A stretch of DNA of 64,000 nucleotides, taken from the NCBI RefSeq assembly GCF_000577895.1, contig NZ_HG917868.1, positions 2,728,001-2,792,000 of the forward strand, written 5' to 3'. Origin of the DNA: Clostridium bornimense (GTDB taxonomy: Bacteria; Bacillota; Clostridia; Clostridiales; Clostridiaceae). Below, piece by piece: positions 37,011 through 43,778 of this stretch. The position numbers and the translations under genes are program-made. Every line of letters starts with the position of its first letter. Position 1 is the stretch's first letter. The notes beneath the pieces are model-generated. The model saw only the letters and a list, made by a program, of their open reading frames with translations. It made no database searches and was not told where the DNA came from.

Positions 37011-37036
37011 GAGCCGGGGAAGAGTGGCTCTTTTTT
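37011..37036 (-). terminator. Terminator of peptide gene A, loop identical to terminator B
   Basis: Minus-strand GAGCC / GGCTC stem plus A/T extension, loop ACTCTTCCCC, then seven T. Compared with the stem at 37392, one G-C pair is A-T there, while the 10-base loop is unchanged. Confidence 0.9.
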
Positions 37037-37067
37037 CTATCTATATAAATTTATCTAGCTAGCTTTA

Positions 37068-37169
37068 TTATAATGCAATTGTTTTAAACTTATTTAAATC
37101 TGCAAAACTTGGCTCAAAACCATATTCTCTGCATACATTCATATATCTTTTTAAAAGTTTAATATCCAT
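37068..37169 (-). CDS. 33-residue peptide gene A (tandem paralogue of gene B)
   Basis: Reads MDIKLLKRYMNVCREYG...FADLNKFKTIAL. The ATG follows AAGGAGG with a 9-base AT gap. No signal peptide and no double-glycine leader; it looks like a short amphipathic, Lys-rich soluble peptide with one Cys and the central GFEPSF. Gene B differs at six of 33 positions, mostly conservatively (Arg/Lys, Ala/Glu, Leu/Met), which argues for selection on the protein. Promoter, upstream direct repeats and terminator are duplicated as well. I do not recognise the family. Confidence 0.7.
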   Translation of the reverse strand: MDIKLLKRYMNVCREYGFEPSFADLNKFKTIAL

Positions 37170-37230
37170 TTTTTTATTCCTCCTTGAATCCCTTATCTAT
37201 CTAAATATTCTTTTCGCTTTCCATGATTCT

Positions 37231-37259
37231 ATTATACAAAACTTCACATACGAATTTCT
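37231..37259 (-). promoter_or_regulatory. Promoter of peptide gene A
   Basis: TATAAT (37236-37231) with a 17-base spacer to AGAAAT (37259-37254). The -35 is far from TTGACA, as expected of an activator-dependent promoter. Identical boxes and spacing are found for gene B. Confidence 0.7.
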
Positions 37260-37317
37260 ATAATTTTACTTATATCTACTTTTTTCGCTCTTATTTGCAT
37301 TTTTGAAGCAATTTATT

Positions 37318-37348
37318 GCACTTACGACTTATTTTTTTGCGTTCACGA
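37318..37348 (-). promoter_or_regulatory. Direct-repeat pair, 21-bp period, upstream of gene A
   Basis: Plus-strand GCACTTACGA (37318-37327) and GCGTTCACGA (37339-37348), 21 bases apart start to start. The proximal repeat ends 58 bases from the -35. A 21-bp period is the layout of LytTR-type regulator sites (AgrA, ComE, VirR). Confidence 0.65.
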
Positions 37349-37391
37349 TGATTATCCCATTTTTGTTGTATATTACTCATACAAATAAAAA

Positions 37392-37419
37392 AGAACCGGG
37401 GAAGAGTGGTTCTTTTTTT
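37392..37419 (-). terminator. Terminator of peptide gene B, loop identical to terminator A
   Basis: Minus-strand AGAACC / GGTTCT stem, loop ACTCTTCCCC, then a run of eight T. Confidence 0.9.
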
Positions 37420-37455
37420 TATTTATCTATATAAATTTTTATGTGACTAGCGCTT

Positions 37456-37557
37456 TTACATTGCAATTGTTTTAAATTTATTTAAATCTTCAAAGCTTGG
37501 TTCAAAACCATATTCTTTACAAACATTCATATATTTTTTTAAAAGTTTAATATCCAT
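37456..37557 (-). CDS. 33-residue peptide gene B (tandem paralogue of gene A)
   Basis: Reads MDIKLLKKYMNVCKEYG...FEDLNKFKTIAM. Start: ATG at 37557 with AAGGAG eight bases upstream; an ATG two codons before it abuts the ribosome site. The gene with its regulatory parts is repeated about 388 bases away as gene A in the same orientation, each copy having its own promoter and terminator. The DnaJ-like gene upstream ends in its own terminator, so this is an independent unit. Confidence 0.7.
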   Translation of the reverse strand: MDIKLLKKYMNVCKEYGFEPSFEDLNKFKTIAM

Positions 37558-37613
37558 TTTCATTTCTCCTTAAATCTTTTTACCTAAATATATTCTTTGC
37601 TTTCCATGACTTT

Positions 37614-37642
37614 ATTATACAAAACATTCCATACTAATTTCT
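37614..37642 (-). promoter_or_regulatory. Promoter of peptide gene B
   Basis: TATAAT (37619-37614), 17-base spacer, AGAAAT (37642-37637). Same architecture as promoter A. Confidence 0.7.
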
Positions 37643-37700
37643 ACAATTTTACTTATAGTGTATTTTTTTAATCTCATTTGTAATTTTATCTATATTTTTT

Positions 37701-37731
37701 ACATTCACGATCTCTTTTTTTACATTCACGA
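37701..37731 (-). promoter_or_regulatory. Direct-repeat pair, 21-bp period, upstream of gene B
   Basis: Two exact copies of ACATTCACGA (37701-37710 and 37722-37731), 21 bases start to start, 58 bases from the -35, exactly as for gene A. Confidence 0.7.
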
Positions 37732-37798
37732 CGATTATTTTTAATAAATAGAAATATGTGAATATAACTCACGGTTCGATTTTATCAAACTTACTAAA

Positions 37799-37831
37799 AA
37801 AGCTGCTACACCTTCCGTGCAACAGCATCTT
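37799..37831 (-). terminator. Terminator after the DnaJ-like gene
   Basis: GCTGTTGCAC / GTGTAGCAGC imperfect stem with a GGAAG loop, followed by six T on the minus strand. Confidence 0.85.
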
Positions 37832-37843
37832 ATTTCATTGAAA

Positions 37844-38590
37844 CTAAACAAACTTTTTTAATATATTATTAACACTTTCTAATATAGATATCATTGTATT
37901 TAGCACAATTGGTAAAAATAATGCTACTATAAATCCTATACCACTTATTATAAATATCTTATACTGAATAGCATGTCCAATATAGATTTGATATCCATGA
38001 ATAGCAGATGCCGCTATTGCTGCAATCATTACAACTTTGGATGCAATCCATGATATTAAACTTACTATCTTACATAAAAATATAACTAAAGATAATAAAG
38101 CCACTATTGGTAATAATACAATTTTTAGTGGTAACTTAATTAATTCGCTTACTGAAGATGATTCTTTTTTCTTTTTAGATTCTTCTTTTCTAGAATTATT
38201 TCTTTTTTCTTCTTTACTTTTATCATTATTCTTAGATTTATTTTTATTATTTTGGTTTTTACTTTTCACATTTCTTGAAGATGATTTCTTCTTTCTTTTC
38301 GTAGCTGTAGATTCTTCTTCATATTCTTCATTATTATCTCTATCTAAATTCTTTGAATTCTGCCTTGAATCAACTTCTTTAATATTCATAACCATTGTTT
38401 GCTGATATTGATGTCTTGCTCTTTCTAACATTATCTCTTCATATGCCTTATCAAATACCTTAATAAATGCTTTTGCTCGTTTTTCATCTTTTATATTTTC
38501 ACTATATTCTTTTACCTTATTCTCATATGCTCTTCTAACTTCCTCCATTGATGCACTTTCATCAATACCTAAAATTTTATAATTTTCCAT
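37844..38590 (-). CDS. Degenerate J-domain membrane protein
   Basis: 248 residues in three parts. Residues 1-~65 resemble a J domain (ENYKILGIDESASMEEVRRAYE...FIKVFDKAYEEIM), but the HPD tripeptide needed to stimulate DnaK is absent: the loop reads YSENIKDEKR. Residues ~80-145 form a very Lys/Asn/Ser-rich linker. Residues ~150-245 hold about three membrane helices. It may tether something at the membrane; a DnaK partnership is doubtful. Single gene with its own terminator. Confidence 0.65.
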   Translation of the reverse strand: MENYKILGIDESASMEEVRRAYENKVKEYSENIKDEKRAKAFIKVFDKAYEEIMLERARHQYQQTMVMNIKEVDSRQNSKNLDRDNNEEYEEESTATKRKKKSSSRNVKSKNQNNKNKSKNNDKSKEEKRNNSRKEESKKKKESSSVSELIKLPLKIVLLPIVALLSLVIFLCKIVSLISWIASKVVMIAAIAASAIHGYQIYIGHAIQYKIFIISGIGFIVALFLPIVLNTMISILESVNNILKKFV

Positions 38591-38685
38591 ATGTTCATCT
38601 CCATGATGTATTTTATTTAAAGCCTATTATATCATCTACTTTTAAAGATTATATGAAAATATCACTATAAATATTTTTCTATAAT

Positions 38686-38716
38686 AAAAAGTTAGTATTG
38701 TTCATACTAACTTTTT
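38686..38716 (-). terminator. Terminator of the trehalose operon
   Basis: AAAAAGTTAGTAT / ATACTAACTTTTT perfect stem, about 85 bases after the treR stop. Confidence 0.88.
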
Positions 38717-38800
38717 ACATTTGTTACTATATAACTTTAAGTGTCCATTCCCCTCAACTATCCCATAATTCTTCATTTTCTAAAGATTAAATATATACTA

Positions 38801-39517
38801 TTAACATTGATGCCTTCTTGCAAAATCCACAAATATAAACTTATCTGGTCTATGCCTTGATTCAGTATATTGAAATAAACTTGTATCATCTAGATATGTA
38901 TAACTTCTTACTACTACTATCATCTCAAAACCTTTCATATCTAGATATTTCTTATCTTCCTCAGTGGCATTTTGAACTGTTATCTCTCTTTTTGCATATG
39001 CGATTTTTAATCCTAATACATTTTCTATATATTCATATAAGGAATCCTTACACACGTCATATGTAAGTTCATCCACAAACTTCTTAAGAATATAATCTTT
39101 ATCCAATATTACTTTTTCTCCATCAAAAGATCTTGTTCTAACAACTTTCCATGTTTTTTCACTTTCACTTGTTTCTAAACCTTTTGCTATATTTTTATTT
39201 GGATATATACATTCTAATACCTCAACAAAAGTCTCTATATTACTACTATATTTTTCAGCAAGTTCCTTAAAACTTACTACTCCTGATGATGGAAAATTAA
39301 ATTTATTTATATCTAATACAAAAGAACCTTTTCCTTTACTTTTTTGTATATATCCATTTTGCTCCAACATATTTAAAGCTTTTCTCACAGTATCTCTTGA
39401 TACACTATATTGATTCATTAACTCTTTTTCTGAAGGTAACTTATCATTTGTTTGATAATCTCTATTTTCTATTTTATTTACTATAATGTTATACATTTTC
39501 AAATATTTTTTATCCAC
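38801..39517 (-). CDS. treR: Trehalose operon repressor, GntR family
   Basis: 238 residues. N-terminal GntR winged helix (MYNIIVNKIENRDYQTNDKLPSEKELMNQYSVSRDTVRKAL), then a UTRA ligand-binding domain with VVRTRSFDGEKVILDKDYI and a C-terminal FTESRHRPDKFIFVDFARR-type ending that matches TreR of Firmicutes. The inducer in this family is trehalose 6-phosphate. Last gene of treB-treC-treR, so it is likely autoregulated. Confidence 0.92.
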   Translation of the reverse strand: MDKKYLKMYNIIVNKIENRDYQTNDKLPSEKELMNQYSVSRDTVRKALNMLEQNGYIQKSKGKGSFVLDINKFNFPSSGVVSFKELAEKYSSNIETFVEVLECIYPNKNIAKGLETSESEKTWKVVRTRSFDGEKVILDKDYILKKFVDELTYDVCKDSLYEYIENVLGLKIAYAKREITVQNATEEDKKYLDMKGFEMIVVVRSYTYLDDTSLFQYTESRHRPDKFIFVDFARRHQC

Positions 39518-39553
39518 TTTATATCACCATAGTAATTCTATCATATGAATGTA

Positions 39554-41215
39554 CTATTTCTCAATATAATAGACTACTGATTCATATGGTCTAAGAGTGA
39601 TTTCATTAGTTACTTTATTCTCATAAGAATAATTAGATATTAATACTTTAGCATTATTATTGTCTAATAATTGTGATGGAGTATCTATCTTTATTTCTTC
39701 TCCATAAAAATTATTCAGTACAACTAAAGTCTTATTTTCATAATTTCTAGTATATCCAAAAACTTTATTGCTATCTTCTAATATCATCTTAAAGCTTCCT
39801 TTTGAAATTACATCATATTCTTTCCTTAATGATATTAGTTTTTTATAATGATAGAATATAGAATTTTTATCCTTAAGTGCATTTTCTGCATTTATCTCTT
39901 TATAAGATTTTCCTACTGGTATCCACGGAGTTCCCTTTGTAAATCCTGCATTTTCACTATTGTTCCATTGAATAGGCGTTCTTGCATTATCTCTAGATTT
40001 AGACTTTAATATTTCTAAAATTCTCTCCTCAGATTCACCTTGATCTTTCAATATATTATAATAATTTATCGACTCAACATCCCTATACTTATCTATACTA
40101 TCAAAATAAGGATTGGTCATACCGAACTCCTCACCTTGATAAATATATGGAGTACCTCTCATCATATGAATAGTTGTTGCTAACATCTTAGCACTTTCAT
40201 TATGATATTTCTTATCATCACCAAATCTTGATAATGCTCTTGGCTGATCATGATTGCACCAAAATACTGCACTCCAACCTTTTCCGCTTTCCATGCCTTC
40301 TTGCCAGTCTTTGAATATCTTTTTAAGCATCATAAAATCAAAATCTATTAAAGTCCATTTATCTCCATTTTCATAGTCAACTTTTAAATGATGAAAATTA
40401 AATACCATTGAAAGCTCTTTTTCATCTGGATTTGAATATTTAATACAATTATCTATAGATGTTGATGACATTTCTCCAACTGTTATTATATCTTCATACT
40501 TACCAAAAGTATTTTTATTAAGTTCTTTCAAATAAGTATGAATATTAGGACCATCAGTATAAAATCTTCTACCATCACCTATATTATCATCTTCAAAATT
40601 TTCTGGTTTTGATATAAGGTTTATTACATCTAATCTAAACCCTTTTACACCCTTATCTAACCAAAAGTTAGCCACTTTAAATATTTCATCTCTAACTTCA
40701 CTGTTTTCCCAATTTAAATCTCCTTGAGTAACATCAAATAAATGTAAATAATACTCATCAAATTCTTCTACATATTTCCATGCTGAACCACCAAATTTAG
40801 AAATCCAATTAGTTGGTTCCTTTCCATCTTTACCTTCCTTAAATATATAAAAATCTTTATACTTTTTATCTCCCTTTAATGCATTTTTAAACCATTGATG
40901 CTCCGTTGATGTGTGATTAAATACCATATCTAGCATTATATCAATATTTCGCTCATTAGCTTCTATTACAAGTTCCTCAAAATCACTGATATCTCCAAAT
41001 ATTGGATCTATATTGTAATAATCAGCTATATCATATCCATTATCATTTTGTGGTGATGTATAAAATGGTGTTAACCATATATAATCTACTCCTAATTCCT
41101 TTAAATAATCTAACTTTTCTATTACTCCTCTTAAATCCCCAATTCCATCACCATTTGAATCATTAAATGATTTTGGATATATCTGATAAACTACACTTTC
41201 CTTAAAATCTTTCAT
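39554..41215 (-). CDS. treC: Alpha,alpha-phosphotrehalase
   Basis: 553 residues, glycoside hydrolase family 13. It splits trehalose 6-phosphate into glucose and glucose 6-phosphate in the cytoplasm. GH13 motifs: YQIYPKSFNDSNGDGIGDL, DMVFNHTS, GFRLDVINL with the nucleophile Asp, VGEMSST with the acid/base Glu and WCNHDQPR. Near-neighbours are oligo-1,6-glucosidases, but the treB/treR context settles the substrate. AAGGAG precedes the ATG. Confidence 0.94.
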   Translation of the reverse strand: MKDFKESVVYQIYPKSFNDSNGDGIGDLRGVIEKLDYLKELGVDYIWLTPFYTSPQNDNGYDIADYYNIDPIFGDISDFEELVIEANERNIDIMLDMVFNHTSTEHQWFKNALKGDKKYKDFYIFKEGKDGKEPTNWISKFGGSAWKYVEEFDEYYLHLFDVTQGDLNWENSEVRDEIFKVANFWLDKGVKGFRLDVINLISKPENFEDDNIGDGRRFYTDGPNIHTYLKELNKNTFGKYEDIITVGEMSSTSIDNCIKYSNPDEKELSMVFNFHHLKVDYENGDKWTLIDFDFMMLKKIFKDWQEGMESGKGWSAVFWCNHDQPRALSRFGDDKKYHNESAKMLATTIHMMRGTPYIYQGEEFGMTNPYFDSIDKYRDVESINYYNILKDQGESEERILEILKSKSRDNARTPIQWNNSENAGFTKGTPWIPVGKSYKEINAENALKDKNSIFYHYKKLISLRKEYDVISKGSFKMILEDSNKVFGYTRNYENKTLVVLNNFYGEEIKIDTPSQLLDNNNAKVLISNYSYENKVTNEITLRPYESVVYYIEK

Positions 41216-41302
41216 CTTATTTATCTCCTTTTTCTTAGCAAGAAAGGATAATATAATAAATAATCAAAAATTATTTATATATATTATCCATTTCAATTTA
41301 TT

Positions 41303-42709
41303 TTAACTTAATTTCTTTTTACCAACTATAACTGTTAATACAAATGGTACAACTATCGCTATGCCCATTGTTACCGCAAACATTAACATATGTTGTGGTT
41401 GAATTGAAAGTATTCCTGGAAGTCCTCCGATTCCTACAGCATTTGCCATAACTCCAGATCCAACTGAAACAATAGCAGCTATACCAGATCCTATCATTCC
41501 ACAAATAAATGGGAAACCATATTTTAAATTAATACCAAATAACGCTGGCTCTGTTACACCTAAATATGCTGAAATACATGCTGGTATTGAAACTTGCTTT
41601 TCTTCTTCATTCTTTCTTTGTAAATATATCATTGCAAGAACTGCTGACCCTTGAGCTATATTAGATAAAGCAATCATTGGCCATAATAATGTTCCACCTA
41701 CTTGAGACATTAATTGAAGATCAATTGCTGTTGTCATATGATGTAATCCAGTAATAACTAATGGAGCATATACAAATCCAAATATTCCTGCAAATATCCA
41801 ACTAAATGATGATGTTAATCCTGAATAAACTACATTAGAAATCCATGATCCAATAGTCCAGCCAATTGGTCCTAATACTGTATGTGCTATAATTACTGTT
41901 GGTACTAGTGCAAAGAATGGTACTATTATCATTGATATTGATGCTGGTGAAATTCTTCTAAAGAATCTCTCAAGATATACAAGTAAGAACCCTGCTAATA
42001 TTGCTGGTATAACTTGTGCTTGGTACCCTATCATATTTACTTTTGCAAATCCAAAATCCCATACTGGAGCTACTGTACCTTCTGCTACTGAATAAGCATT
42101 TAAAAGTTGTGGTGATACTAATGTAATCCCTAATACTATACCTAATATTTGAGTTGTTCCCATCTTCTTAGTTATTGCCCATGTAATTCCTACAGGTAAG
42201 AAGTGGAATATAGCTTCACCAATTAACCATAAAAAGCTATGTGTTCCTGACCAAAATTGTGATATTTCAATTAAAGACTTAGTTCCATTCTCAAAAAATT
42301 TAATGTCACCAATTATATTTCTAAAACCTAATATTAGTCCGCCAACAATAATAGCTGGAATAAGTGGTGAAAATATTTCAGCTAGATTTGCCATTAATTT
42401 TTGTATAAATGACATATTTGATTTTGCTGCATCTTTTACCTCTTCTTTACTTATTCCTTCAACACCGGAAACCTTTACAAAATCATTGTAGAAATCTGTT
42501 ACTGTATTACCTATTATTACTTGAAATTGCCCAGCTTGGATAAATGTACCCTTTACTGATTTAAGTTTTTCAATTTGTTCTTTATCCGCCTTAGATGTAT
42601 CTTTTAATACAAATCTCATACGTGTTACACAATGAGTCACAGCTGAAATATTTTCTCTTCCACCTACATACTCAAGTAACTTTTTTGAGTCATCAATGTA
42701 TTTTCCCAT
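41303..42709 (-). CDS. treB: PTS trehalose transporter, IIBC component
   Basis: 468 residues. The IIB domain comes first, with the phosphorylated Cys in AVTHCVTRMRFVL (residue 27), then the IIC membrane domain with about ten helices and GLHHMTTAIDLQL. It imports trehalose as the 6-phosphate. No IIA domain is attached, so it must borrow a glucose-type IIA from elsewhere in the genome, as in other Firmicutes. First gene of the operon, behind a promoter with operator repeats. Confidence 0.94.
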   Translation of the reverse strand: MGKYIDDSKKLLEYVGGRENISAVTHCVTRMRFVLKDTSKADKEQIEKLKSVKGTFIQAGQFQVIIGNTVTDFYNDFVKVSGVEGISKEEVKDAAKSNMSFIQKLMANLAEIFSPLIPAIIVGGLILGFRNIIGDIKFFENGTKSLIEISQFWSGTHSFLWLIGEAIFHFLPVGITWAITKKMGTTQILGIVLGITLVSPQLLNAYSVAEGTVAPVWDFGFAKVNMIGYQAQVIPAILAGFLLVYLERFFRRISPASISMIIVPFFALVPTVIIAHTVLGPIGWTIGSWISNVVYSGLTSSFSWIFAGIFGFVYAPLVITGLHHMTTAIDLQLMSQVGGTLLWPMIALSNIAQGSAVLAMIYLQRKNEEEKQVSIPACISAYLGVTEPALFGINLKYGFPFICGMIGSGIAAIVSVGSGVMANAVGIGGLPGILSIQPQHMLMFAVTMGIAIVVPFVLTVIVGKKKLS

Positions 42710-42733
42710 CTCTCTTCCTCCTTAGTTCAAACA

Positions 42734-42789
42734 TGTACGTATAACTTATATTACGTTACAATAATAACTTGTACGTATATGTTTGTCAA
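42734..42789 (-). promoter_or_regulatory. treB promoter with two TGTACGTATA operators
   Basis: Minus-strand TTGACA (42789-42784), 17-base spacer, TATTAT (42766-42761). TGTACGTATA occurs at 42770-42779, inside the spacer, and at 42734-42743, downstream of the start, 36 bases apart. The positions suit steric repression, presumably by TreR. A related GAATACGTACTT lies about 240 bases upstream (42973). Confidence 0.75.
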
Positions 42790-42893
42790 TACTTTTTTGA
42801 AATAGTTTTCATAACATATTAATTTTTATAAAAATAAAGTAAAATATTGGTTAGAATAATATTTAGTCATTTGGCTGTTACTATTGATATATA

Positions 42894-42925
42894 AAAAAGA
42901 GTTAGCTTTTACACTAACTCTTTTT
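42894..42925. terminator. Bidirectional terminator in the gap between the tre operon and the coat genes
   Basis: AAAAAGAGTTAG / CTAACTCTTTTT perfect 12-bp stem. It stands between two divergent operons, where neither known transcript needs it. The rest of this 430-base gap shows no convincing gene. Confidence 0.75.
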
Positions 42926-43141
42926 GTAGAACTATTAAAATACCTTATGTATTTATCAATACAATATAATGAATACGTACTTTTCACTTCTGTATGTTAA
43001 TATTTTTCAATTAAAACTAATACTTTTTTGAAGTAACTTATTTATCTACAATAATAACTCTAAAACACAATTTATAGAATAACTTATTTTTAATAGGAAA
43101 TACTATTCTATATTGATACATTTTATAAAGGAAGTGATATT

Positions 43142-43360
43142 ATGAAACAAATTTCACAAGCTGAAATTTTATCTTTAACAGCAATATTAAAAGCAGAAGG
43201 TGATGGTCTTAAAATGCAAAGGGCTTTAGACACTATAATCACTGATGAAGATTTGAAAAGACAATCAGAAGCAAGCATCTTAGCTACTGAAGGTAGAATA
43301 AATGGGCTTATTAAATTTATAAATGAAAATAATATATTAACTACTGAGGAGGTAAATTAA
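43142..43360 (+). CDS. Small spore-coat-associated protein, partner of the CotF-like gene
   Basis: 72 residues, all helical in appearance (AEILSLTAILKAEGDGLKMQRALDTII). It precedes the CotF-like gene by one base gap and shares its ribosome-site strength (GGAAG, then AGGAGG for the next gene). Short helical partners of this kind are common next to clostridial cotF-like genes. The coat role is from context. Confidence 0.6.
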   Translation: MKQISQAEILSLTAILKAEGDGLKMQRALDTIITDEDLKRQSEASILATEGRINGLIKFINENNILTTEEVN

Positions 43361-43361
43361 A

Positions 43362-43664
43362 ATGATAAAAATAGTTGGAGATCTAATCAAAGATAATGTT
43401 AATATAGATGATAAATTAATAGCTGAGAGTATGATAACTGCTGCAAAAGATGGAGCACTTCTTTATCTTAATTCAGCAACAACAAGCACAACTCCAGAGC
43501 TTAGGGCTATTTATACTGCTTCTGTAGGTCAAATGCTTGAAGGTGATGCAGCTCTCACAGAATTATCCATAAAAAAACAATGGGTAAAGCCATCTGAATC
43601 ACTAATTAATCAATTACAATGTGCATTTGATTGTGCTAATAATACAGTTAACAAAAAAGATTAA
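43362..43664 (+). CDS. CotF-like spore coat protein
   Basis: 100 residues resembling the ferritin-like coat F domain: DKLIAESMITAAKDGALLYLNSATTSTTPELRAIY and ALTELSIKKQWVKPSE. In the family these are outer spore layer proteins made in the mother cell. Coupled to the preceding 72-residue gene. Ends before a hairpin shared with the convergent ABC-F gene. Confidence 0.75.
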   Translation: MIKIVGDLIKDNVNIDDKLIAESMITAAKDGALLYLNSATTSTTPELRAIYTASVGQMLEGDAALTELSIKKQWVKPSESLINQLQCAFDCANNTVNKKD

Positions 43665-43718
43665 CTTTTTTACACTATCTCATCTGTAAATAGAATTAAT
43701 TTTTATTCTAATCAAGAT

Positions 43719-43760
43719 GAGCTGTCGCAATAATGAATGAATTTTCATAAGCAACAGCTC
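43719..43760. terminator. Terminator-like hairpin of the GCTATCGC family (H5), between convergent genes
   Basis: GAGCTGTCGC / GCAACAGCTC stem around AATAATGAATGAATTTTCATAA-type sequence; CTCCTCTATCTTAT follows. It serves the coat genes (+) and the ABC-F gene (-). Confidence 0.7.
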
Positions 43761-43778
43761 CTCTATCTTATAAAATAA

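Noticed and set aside
38037-38405. Phe/Leu-rich 122-codon frame antisense to the DnaJ-like gene
   Set aside because: It is the antisense reading of the Lys/Ser-rich linker, with no ribosome site.
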